NCBI GenBank assembly: GCA_021527695.1
Contig: JAKFAO010000010.1
Span: forward strand, 124,001 to 188,000
Direction: 5' to 3'
Source of the DNA: Naematelia aurantialba
Lineage: Eukaryota > Basidiomycota > Tremellomycetes > Tremellales > Naemateliaceae
Length of the DNA stretch: 64,000 bases
The number at the start of each line of letters is the position of its first letter. Within the stretch, counting starts at the first letter, position 1. The position numbers were made by a program, and so were the translations under genes. The notes under the pieces were generated by a model. The model worked only from the letters and a program-made list of their open reading frames with translations. It made no database searches and was not told where the DNA came from. This document shows positions 1 through 8,900 of this stretch, one piece after another.

Positions 1-61
1 CCCGAGTGCTCAACATCTAGCAGGTCGAGCTGTACACGAACATGAAGTCTCAGCCAACGTC

Positions 62-1723
62 ATGTCCAGCCTTCCGCACCTCGCTTCAGGATTATCCAGC
101 AAGGATGATACTGCTACGAGGCACCGGCTCCTCAAAAACCCCTTTGCGCGGAAGAACCGTCGCGCGATCCCAAAGATATCCAATCCGATCGTCCAGCCCT
201 CTCTGTCGAATGCTGCGTTCCAGGCGCAACTTGCTGCAGCGGTTGACTCTGCTGGCATTGTCTCTCGAGGCGAGACGCCAACCGTCGACAATGATACCGA
301 GATCACTACTTCCGAATACACAGACTCACAGGTGCCCGATACGACGAGTGGCGCGAGAAGCATGACGGACGACAGTCAATTCAACGGGCATTCGTCACGC
401 GCAAGCTGGGAAAGCGAGGCGCCATTCGTATGGACTGCTGCGGATAGCTCACGCCATCATGCAGAGGTGGACAGCAGCCGAGAGGAGAGTGAAGAATACC
501 CCGAGTATGCAGAGTATCCCTCGACTAGCGCTCTTCAGTCTGAAGAGACGCACGAGACGACCTCGAGCACACTGGATTCGAGCGAGCCGGTTCAACGTAG
601 TGATTTCCGACCTCCCGCGCCAAAGTCGCAGCTGCAGGACCGGCATGCCGACGAGGTTGACAAAGACACTGGTGTGCGCGCGGTGAGACACGACGTGGTG
701 ACTCCTGCGGCCGAGTCGGAAGAAGGGATCAGTATTGACAATATTCACTTCCCGACGGATTCGGATATTGCGCACACCGAAGCTAGCTCGGAGCACGAAG
801 CTGTGATCCGAACAGCGTCGAGGGTGAGTGCACGGCGCACGCTCGAGTCGCCTGTGGGTTCCGCAAGTCCAGCCAGTAGCCATACCGAACGCGCGACGAC
901 GCCGATTATCACGACGCACAGCCGGCTCGTGTCGTTTGGTAAACAGCGGAACGCGGTGGTACAAGTCAACGGCGGCCAGCGGAGCGTGTCTCAGACGGCT
1001 GTGATAGGGGCTATCGAGTCACCAAAACACGCAAGTCTGCGGTCGGCACCGTCAGACGGGGACAGGTCGGACGAAAGTACTCCAGTAGCGAGGGCTAGAG
1101 AACCCCCTGACAGCCCGTTGCCGGCATTGCCTAGCAAGCTGTCGTCAGCTTCGGGACCAGGTCCAGGCGGCCGCGATGGCGGTGGTGGTAGCCAGGACTG
1201 GAGTGGCAAATCACGCGCTCGTTCGCCGACCCCGCCATCGTCGCTCCCGTCACTCCCTGCTCTCCCAACCGCTCCAAGCGGTCTCTCTTCGGCACAGTCA
1301 TCGGCCTTGCCGCCGCCACAACGGATCCTCCTAGGCGTGGCGGAACCATTCCACTTCTACCCGCCTCTCGCACTACCCACCTCGTCAACCACGTCGTCGC
1401 TGCCTTCCAGCGGGGCAGGCTCGGGATCCAGCTCGGACCGCGCTTCGTCGACGCTCAGCAGCGGGAATTACGCAGCCTATATTGAGAGGGACGGCACGGT
1501 GGCTGAAGTGCGCGGACAGGGGTGGCTAAGGTTTGAGGATATGGAGTTGTGGGGATGTCCCGGAGAGGAAGATAGAGGGGTGTGGGACGTGCGTGTCGTC
1601 GAGAGGAGGAAGGGCAGGAGCGATCGTACCGTGGGCAGGTTCAAGCTCGAGGTGAGGGGTTTGGCACTCCCCTCAAGACACGCAGACAGGCACCTTTCTC
1701 AACCCGGTGCGAGGCAGAGCTGA
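62..1723 (+). CDS. Serine-rich disordered protein, unknown function, possibly 5'-partial
   Basis: This open frame of 553 codons from the ATG at 62 is not recognised. The same frame is open to the left window edge, so the true start may lie outside and the gene may be partial. The N-terminus has a short basic patch (about residues 23-35, LLKNPFARKNRR). The centre is very rich in Ser, Glu and Thr with no domain visible, and around residues 350-460 it turns Pro/Ser-rich. The last about 80 residues look more ordered (GWLRFEDMELWGCPGEED and following). The 3' end is uncertain: a possible 35-bp intron with a GTGAGG donor near 1652 and a CAG acceptor would skip the stop at 1721 and extend the frame to about 1884. 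No function is proposed. Confidence 0.55.
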   Translation: MSSLPHLASGLSSKDDTATRHRLLKNPFARKNRRAIPKISNPIVQPSLSNAAFQAQLAAAVDSAGIVSRGETPTVDNDTEITTSEYTDSQVPDTTSGARSMTDDSQFNGHSSRASWESEAPFVWTAADSSRHHAEVDSSREESEEYPEYAEYPSTSALQSEETHETTSSTLDSSEPVQRSDFRPPAPKSQLQDRHADEVDKDTGVRAVRHDVVTPAAESEEGISIDNIHFPTDSDIAHTEASSEHEAVIRTASRVSARRTLESPVGSASPASSHTERATTPIITTHSRLVSFGKQRNAVVQVNGGQRSVSQTAVIGAIESPKHASLRSAPSDGDRSDESTPVARAREPPDSPLPALPSKLSSASGPGPGGRDGGGGSQDWSGKSRARSPTPPSSLPSLPALPTAPSGLSSAQSSALPPPQRILLGVAEPFHFYPPLALPTSSTTSSLPSSGAGSGSSSDRASSTLSSGNYAAYIERDGTVAEVRGQGWLRFEDMELWGCPGEEDRGVWDVRVVERRKGRSDRTVGRFKLEVRGLALPSRHADRHLSQPGARQS

Positions 1724-2262
1724 CGTGTCGTCAGGTCGTCGGGCGATGAGCACGCGCGCTGAGCCGCCATGTGTAGAGGAAACAACGGCCAAGTGTGATG
1801 GCAACAACGGTCAACGCAAAAGAGCGCGAACAGACCCGGATGATAGACAGAGGATAGACTTCGATTTTGCTGGAATCATTTAGACTTGACATTACGATGC
1901 GCATGAATAGCGTCTGCAGCGCGAGGGTCATGTCTACTGCATATCGTCATCGCTGCATACAACGGGGCCACAACACGCAACAACCGGCAGCTTACAGCAG
2001 CTCGGAATGCCACTTTGAGCCAGAATGTCCGCTGGTCAGCCCCGCCCTGTCCGAGAACGCGGCAAAGGGCAACAGGGACATCAAGAGCCCTCCACAGCGC
2101 GACGAGCGCGGAAGGGAGGATACTCGGTCTTGGCCCATTCAGGAATCCCAGCCGTGTGGGTCGTAGACGGCCGGGAGCAGATGGGGCCGTTGCTGTAGCG
2201 GGAGACGGGAGTGAGAGCGGGAGACGGAAGTGCAGGAGAGGCGTGGGTGTGGAGAGACGTCA

Positions 2263-2341
2263 GTGTTGCCGAGAAACGTGAGTGTTGCCGAGGGAGAGAC
2301 ACAAATGTTGCAGAGGGAGAGACACAAGCGTTGCAGAGAGG
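2263..2341. repeat. Imperfect about 22-bp tandem repeat
   Basis: Three to four diverged copies of a unit like GTTGCCGAGGGAGAGACACA follow each other in the intergenic region. No coding role is apparent. Confidence 0.6.
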
Positions 2342-2850
2342 CAGTACTCCAGAAGACGAGGCATCAGACGACCGGTCAAGCACGACGAAACTCGGAAGAT
2401 CGAAACTCGTTCTGTTTCTCGCGACGCGTGACCGCGGGATAAATCCACGTCATGTTGCAACATTTGATCAGCAAAGAACACTGAGTCTCCGCTGCTGTTG
2501 ATCGTGGCATAGCTTCAAGGCGAGAGTGAGTCGACGCCCACGACACCTCGTCCTTCTTGGATAACTGAAAGTAAACTGAATGGCCGGTATCACTTCACAG
2601 AGCTTTGTACATGCTCACTCCCCGCGTGGTGCAGCGGTCAACGGTGTACCACGCGGCAGCATCCATCGCCTGCTATCGTGTGGATCCATCTGTGACCCTT
2701 TGGGGATATGCCCACGAGGTCATCGTCGTCGTCATGCTCACCCATTCCTACGTGCAGCCCCCCTCCAGATAAACGCACCACTCTGCCACTTCGTGATTCT
2801 GTCGTGTGCTGGCGTGCTTTGTCGATTTCTCGTCGTCGGTCCACGCCGGC

Positions 2851-2856
2851 CACGTG
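2851..2856. promoter_or_regulatory. CACGTG box upstream of MET30
   Basis: A perfect CACGTG palindrome lies about 410 bp upstream of the MET30 start. In budding yeast Cbf1 with Met4 acts through this sequence on sulfur genes, including MET30. Whether a basidiomycete uses it in the same way is inference, and a 6-bp site can occur by chance. Confidence 0.3.
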
Positions 2857-3267
2857 TGGGGCTCCGCTCGGAACTGACGCCACCATTACGAATAGAATTG
2901 CCGTGGAATAGTAATTATTCGTAATCAGCAACCAATCGCGCGGTCGTCTTTTCTTTCCCTTTGGGTGGCGAACGACGGTCATGGCGACGAGCACGACATT
3001 TTGATCCATCCCCCCAGTCACTCGTTCACTTCCTGGCTGATACGAACCGCATTAGACGATCCATCCCTCACTTGCTCTCAATTGCTCTCCTTGACGATCA
3101 CGACACGCTACTGTCCTTGGTAATTCGACTAGCAGCTCTTCGTGAACGACCACTGCGCGAGCGAGAAGAGGACGCCGACGCCTCGGTCAAACGCGGCTCT
3201 TGACCGGTCTCCCGGTCTTGCCGGTCTGCCCCTATCAACAGTCCCGGTCACGACACCTGCACTCGAC

Positions 3268-5991
3268 ATGTCACAAGCCGGTCCATCGAAACTACGACCG
3301 CCTTCGTCTGCACCCACTTCCTTCCCGTCGTTTGCTGGCATGTCCTCTGCCCCGCCAGCGGAGGACAACTTGTCGAGCGATGAGGCAAAGCTCGACGTGA
3401 TTCCTACGCGTGCTGGAAGGAAGTTGTGTGTCAGGCATAAACAAATGGCCAACCAGAATGTCAACGAGAAGCTGCAGAGGGTAAGTGCCTCCCTTGATCC
3501 CCAACGCAGCCACGTCCCCCTCCCATGACCTCTTCCTGTGAGCACAGCAAGCTGACAGCGCTGCAGTCTCTTGATAGCCTGCCCACCTCGGAACGGTCAG
3601 CCATCACTCAACTATGGTCGACCTTCTCCAACGCGCCTCATAACAAGCGCAAACTCATCCTCGAGGGGATCCTGACCATGTGCTGCTTGTGAGTTCGCCC
3701 TCGCGCGGCTTTCCACAAGACCCTGACGACTGACTTGCCCAGCTCACAATTATCTCACCTCTCCGACTCGCTCAACCTCATCATCCGCATTGACCCCTTC
3801 TCACTCCTCCCGCGCGAGACGTCCCTGCGCATCCTCGGCTACCTCGATGCATTCTCGTTGGGAAAGGCAGCGCAGGTATCAAAGTCCTGGAAGGCGCTCG
3901 CGGATGACGATCTGCTCTGGCGGTATGTCGCCCGCACTCACGTCGGCGTTCCACTGACAAAACACAGGCGGATGTGTGGCCAACATATTGATCGCAAGTG
4001 CGAGAAGTGTGGATGGGGTCTGCCCCTGCTTGAGAGGCGGCGACTCAAAGTGGAATTGAAGGATCGTTCCCCTGCTGCCGCGATGGGTGTTGGGCAGCAC
4101 GACCACGACCACGACCATGGCCATGCGCATGCTGGACCGTCAAAGATGGTGACGAGAGTCGAAGCGCTGGGCGGTCGAGTGCAGGCGTTGCAGTTCAACC
4201 TATCGTGTGACCCCGTGCCAGCTCCTCCGAATCCACTGAAGCGCAGTGCCCCGGACGAGGCGGCCGACCAGACAAAGAAGGCCAAACTGGATTCTGATTC
4301 CGAGGGAGAGGGCTCGAATGGGGCACAGGAGCTATCGTCTCGCGAAGTGAGGCTTACCCGGCCATGGAAGACGGTATACTGCGAACGGCTGGTGGTGGAA
4401 AGGAACTGGCGCAAAGGCCGATGCGTGACCAAGACGTTGAACGTGAGCCTTATCGAATGTGTCCATCGTCTTTGAGCTGACACGGGAACAGGGCCATACT
4501 GACGGCGTCATGTGCTTGCAATACCATACGACCCTCTCATCGCCAGCCTATCCCGTCTTGATCACCGGCTCATACGACCGCACAATCCGCATATGGAACC
4601 TAGACACCGGACTGGAGGTTCGCCAGCTTCGTGGCCATACTCGCGCGGTTCGGTGTCTGCAATTTGACCAAATGCTGCTGTTTACTGGAGCAATGGACGG
4701 GACTGTGCGGATGTGGAACTGGCGAGCTGGCGAATGTCTGCGTGTGCTCGAGGGTCATACGGACGGCGTCGTCTGCCTAAACTACAATGGATACCTCCTG
4801 GCCAGCGGCTCGGCCGACTCGACGATCCAAGTGTGGAACTTCCGTACCGGGAGCAAGATCACCCTGCGCGGCCATGAGGACTGGGTGAACGCCGTGGTGC
4901 TGTGGGACGGCAAGACTTCCCCTGGAGACATGGATCCCTCCAAGCCGCCTTCGTTCTCCACTGCCGCTGCCCGATCCAAGTCGCCTGGACCAGACGACAA
5001 GGATAGGAAGCAGGTGGACCTCGAAGCTGGGGCCATGTTGTTCTCTGCGAGTGATGATGGGACTGTCAAGCTGTGGGATCTCGCGACCGAGAACTGTATC
5101 CGGACGTTTGAGGGCCACAAGGCGCAGGTGCAGACTATGAAAGTCATCATGGTCGACATGTCGGATTCTGAAATCCAGCAAGCCCGGCGGCAGCAACGAC
5201 GGTCTTCGACTCCGCCGAACGGACTTGTTCCCGCCAGTCAGCTGAGTGTCTCTTCCTCCGTTAATGGAGTGATCAATGGCGATGTGCCGGATGAATTCAA
5301 CCCAGAGGCACATCGGTCGCGCTCGAGAAACGCCGAGATCGTGCCCAGAGTATACGTGCATGACAAGTCTACAAAAGAGCGGTCTCAGAGCCGCGAGAGG
5401 GAAGTCAAGAAACCCCTGTTGGTCACGGGCAGCCTGGATGGGACCGTCAAGCTATGGGACGTAGAGACGGGTGTTGAGAAGTCGACGCTGTTTGGGTGAG
5501 TCGGCATACCATGTCGGGCGCTTTGGCTGTCCGAGCAGTTGTGGTACTGGGGGCTGATCTGAGACAGGCACATCGAAGGTGTGTGGGCAGTGGACATTGA
5601 CGGCCTGCACTTGGTCTCGGCATCCCATGGTGAGTGTCGAATCGCTAGGCGCAGCGTCGAGTTTCTCGAACCACGCTGATCGGCCCTTAGATCGAACCAT
5701 CAAAGTATGGGAACGGGACACAGGCACATGCGCACAGACGCTCGTGGGACACAGGGGCGCTGTGACCAGCCTGCAGTTGAGCGACGACATGATCGTCTCG
5801 GGTTCGGGTGAGTGTTGCGCTCTTCGCCTGGCAATCCAACTCGCGTTGCTTTGCGGCGTCGCGGCATCCTTGTCGTATCAAGAACGAGGGCGGGCAAGAG
5901 GCTGACGCACGCAGATGATGGCGGTGTGATGGTCTGGAACTTTGGCCCGAACCAGTCCAGCGGAATCACGGCCAACACTACGGCTGTGTGA
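3268..5991 (+). CDS. MET30: MET30/sconB-type F-box WD40 protein, SCF ubiquitin ligase receptor
   Basis: Joined exons 3268-3480, 3567-3688, 3743-3922, 3968-4442, 4492-5495, 5568-5629, 5691-5807 and 5915-5991 give 749 residues in frame. An F-box (FSLLPRETSLRILGYLDAF, about residues 125-145) is followed by the Met30/sconB signature HIDRKCEKCGWGLPLLERR, then seven to eight WD40 repeats (GHTDGV, GHTRAV, GHTDGV, GHEDWV, GHKAQV, GHIEGV, GHRGAV). In the family, the protein recruits sulfur-regulatory transcription factors to SCF for ubiquitination when sulfur is sufficient. Two oddities: an alternating His/Asp stretch just after the F-box region (4098-4130), and about 100 residues of disordered Ser/Arg-rich insert between WD repeats 5 and 6. 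The start was chosen as the first ATG of the frame that splices cleanly into the F-box exon. Other Fbw7-like WD40 F-box proteins are less likely because of the Cys-rich signature. Confidence 0.93.
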
Positions 5992-6104
5992 GCGGGACCC
6001 GAGGTTGGCGAGGTTGCGGGAAGTGGTATGAGGGTAAATCGGCAATCGGTGCGAGAGGCTCGTGGATATCTGCCGAGTGCTGGTGTGGTGCTGAAGGAGT
6101 AGTC

Positions 6105-6190
6105 TTGTGGATCTTGAATTCTTGAATCGTGGGGTTTGACTCGTGGGTTTGAATCGTGGGTTGAATCGTGGGTTTGAATCGTGGGGTTGT
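6105..6190. repeat. 13-15 bp minisatellite, unit like TGAATCGTGGGTT
   Basis: About five to six imperfect head-to-tail copies lie just downstream of the MET30 stop, probably in its 3' untranslated region. Confidence 0.7.
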
Positions 6191-6628
6191 ATATAGGGAG
6201 TATACCCGGCATTGTGAACATGGTTGAACATATGGCATACTGGCACGTCTCGGTTGTAGATAGCAATGCAGGGAGTACTGTACATTCGTGGTCTGCGTAC
6301 CGTTCGTGGCCTGCGTGGCATTCGTGGCATTCGTGGCCTGCGGGTCCTTGGACAATGGTGTTAGTCTAGGATAATGTTGGTCTCACTGCGTGCACGCGGT
6401 TCAGCGTCGACCGTCTACCGTCGACCGTCACCGTCTATCCGCCAACTATCCGCTAAATGCAAAACCCTTCATCCTGCACCCTGCGACCGTAGGCAGGGAT
6501 CAGTGTTGACGGACAGCACCGCGACGGCACCGTGACGAGGTTCGTTAACCGCCGATACCTCGCCCGCTCGCCAGGTGCACAATGACAAGACACTCTGACA
6601 ACTAGATACTCTGCTCACGACGTCCCGC

Positions 6629-6660
6629 ACCCACACCCACACCCACACCCACATCCATAC
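6629..6660. repeat. CCCACA hexanucleotide run
   Basis: About five near-perfect copies of the hexamer lie downstream of the PRE9 stop codon, on the strand opposite to that gene. Confidence 0.7.
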
Positions 6661-6746
6661 CCACCCCACACCTACGCCAACCCGGCGAGCGGCAATATAC
6701 ATCCATGCATGACCATGACCTTCACATGCCAACCAACAAGCGACCG

Positions 6747-8474
6747 CTATGTGCTCATGGCGACATTCCCCTCCCCGCCACCACCACCGCCGGTCCCCTC
6801 GCCGACGCCGACCTGCTCCTCGACCGTGCCGCCCAGCTCGAGCTCTCGCAGCAATGCGTCCAGCTCGGACGGCCGGTAGATCTTGGCCAAGGGGGCTTTG
6901 GTCTCGGGGTGCAGGGTCATGGTTGCGAATTCCACTGGGCCGCGTCAGCGCACTCCGACTCTATTTCGCGAGAATCTCGAGCACTAGATAATCAAGGACA
7001 CTGGTTCTCGCGCACTAAAAATCAAGTACACTGAGTCTCCCCGGCCTTTGGCTCTGATGTACCAGATTACAGATGGCTAGATCCCAAAGGCAAAACCAAC
7101 TCACACTTCTCACTGCCAAGCTTGGTCGAGTCCATCGTCTTGCTCATGACCTTCAGACAGAGCTCCCTTGCCTCGGCTAGCGTCAACTCATCCTTGTAGT
7201 CCTGCTTGAGCAGACTGGCCGCAGACGAGTGGTTGGCGCCAATGCACGTCGCTTTCCAGCCAGAGTAGTTACCCGAAGGATCGGATTGGTAGAGCTGGAA
7301 CCCGTGTAGCGGGTCGTATCCAATATACAGCAGCGCAACGCCGAATGGCCGTAAGCCTGCGGGCCCGAGTCAGTCAGAAGTCAGAAAGGCCAACCGCACG
7401 GAAGGTAGGACAGGAAGGATGAGAATATTGATAGAAAAAAGAGCTGGGTGGACAAGCTCCGCACTCCATCTGTGACGCAGATGTAGGAGGTTGAAGGCAA
7501 GGACAGATCGGAGCTCGGTGGCAGCAAAGAGGAGGACTCACCGCCAAACTGCGTGTATCCCTGCTTCATATCGCACAAACGCTGGACGAGCATCTCGACG
7601 GGAATGTCCTCGTCGTAAGTGAAAAGATGGCGTTGTGCCGAATTGCGTGCAAAGTTGACGAGCGAGTTGGCGTCCGAGGTGATTCCTGCGAGGCCGGCAA
7701 GGATGTTGCTACTGGCGTTCAGCGAGGTCACAGAAGAGCGATGCAAGTCGCGCACTTGTTCAAAAGAAAGATCTTCTCTCCCCCACCGCCCATCCACGCT
7801 TCCGCGCCTTCTCCACCCATCTTCTCTCCTCCGGGCGCTAATGACAGGTCAAGCAGTTTTCCTGTGACTTTCTGTGCTGTATCAGCTTCTTGTTTACCCG
7901 ACATGTGCCAGGATTCTCTATCCGGTTGTAGAGTTCAGGAGAGAGTGAGAGCGGAGTGGGAAAGACTGGGGAGAGGAGAAGGAAGAAGATGAAAGAGAGA
8001 TGGCGAAAGAGAAGGACGAAGAGAAGTCGAAAGAGCAGATGAGACGAGAGGGGAGAGGTTCACATGGATACGTAACGCACCTTCTCCGCTGCCATGGCGA
8101 TACCCTCCTTGGAAAGGACGGCGAGGACCGTACCGGCATGAGAGATTGCCTCCATGGCATACTCCACTACCCGTGGTCAGTCTCCTGAGCTCATGCATGG
8201 CGGTACGTGTGGACGCCTCCAGAGGCACTAAAGTGCCCTCTAGGGGAGACGGTAAAGCAGTCGTCGCGTACCTTGGAATAACCGGCCTATGGGTTGTCAG
8301 TGACGGATTTCGAGGAAGGGAATAGCTCACCCTCAGGGGAGAAGATCGTTGTACGGCCTGTAACAGTCAGCTGATCATCATTTGCGTTCAGAGTCAATAA
8401 ACTGACTATCATATCTCCGAGCCTGAGACGGATGTCAGCGACAATGACTTTTGCGACGAACAGGGACTGACCAT
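6747..8474 (-). CDS. PRE9: 20S proteasome alpha-3 subunit (PRE9/PSMA4 type)
   Basis: Nine exons on the minus strand (8474-8472, 8422-8407, 8357-8331, 8286-8272, 8166-8081, 7871-7756, 7711-7542, 7356-7105, 6934-6747) sum to 873 nt, 290 residues. The start reads [18 protein letters not shown], the alpha-subunit N-terminal signature that forms the gate and assembly surface. It continues [14 protein letters not shown] and, later, [20 protein letters not shown], which is PSMA4-like. The family is a structural ring subunit of the 20S core, in nucleus and cytosol. Unusual points: the ATG forms a 3-nt coding exon followed directly by an intron; three further exons are only 16, 27 and 15 nt. A 16-residue Gly-rich insertion sits after KLLDLSLAP (plus-strand 7771-7829). 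The C-terminus ends in a Gly/Glu-rich tail. At 290 residues it is longer than the usual 245-260. Confidence 0.93.
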
Positions 8475-8900
8475 CTTGAATCAGGACGAGTGAGCAGCGC
8501 TCTTGGGGTGTCGTGAGTCGACGTGGGGAGAAGCTCAGAGAAGGAGCGTGGTAGAACGCTGCAGATAGATCACCAGGAATGAAGCCGCTGATCTGAGCTG
8601 AAGTGGGCTAGATGCAGTTGTTATATCACGATGTGCAAAGTTATATGGAGAGACCTCGACACAAGAACAGACAAAGACGCGAGTGCGTCGAGCGAGCATC
8701 GCTGGCGTGGCATTTACGCCTCACGGACGACTGGCGGCGATCTCCGCCCATCGGTTGTTCCGTCGCGTCGGTGGTCCTACAAGTCCACGACGAGACGCAG
8801 CGACGAACAGGTATTCGACCACTCGCTATGATCGGCTAGAAAGTGTTGCAGCTACGACGATCCTTGTTTCCAGAGGCAGAGGTCTGTGGACATCCACACC
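8475..8900. promoter_or_regulatory. Divergent promoter between PRE9 and the OPT transporter
   Basis: 426 bp separate the two start codons. I found no obvious proteasome-type GGTGGCAAA element, TATA box or repeat. The 5' untranslated parts of both genes must lie here. Confidence 0.5.

Larger units (their letters stand above)
1724..3267. other. Intergenic region upstream of MET30 with a degenerate tandem repeat
   Basis: About 1.5 kb without a gene I can support; the open frames here are short and without recognisable content. It contains a roughly 22-bp imperfect tandem repeat at about 2263-2341 (core GTTGCAGAGGGAGAGACAC). It also holds a perfect CACGTG palindrome at 2851-2856, about 410 bp before the MET30 start, and a CT-rich stretch before 3268. 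The upstream gene may extend to about 1884 if its alternative 3' splice is used. Confidence 0.5.
5992..6746. other. Convergent 3' intergenic region rich in short tandem repeats
   Basis: MET30 and PRE9 converge here. I see no gene. The region holds a TGAATCGTGGGTT-type minisatellite (6105-6190), a TTCGTGGCCTGCG-type repeat (6287-6345), a small GTCGACCGTC cluster (about 6400-6440) and a CCCACA hexamer run (6629-6660). Confidence 0.6.

Noticed and set aside
1731..1931. Hydrophobic minus-strand open frame that looks like a membrane peptide
   Set aside because: Only 66 codons, overlaps the possible 3' extension of the upstream gene, and nothing else supports it.
2618..2670. tRNA-like segment with GTGGTGCAGCGGTCAACG resembling an A box
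   Set aside because: The segment is an inverted repeat (GCGTGGT/ACCACGC), but I found no B box of GGTTCGANTCC type at the right distance and no cloverleaf.
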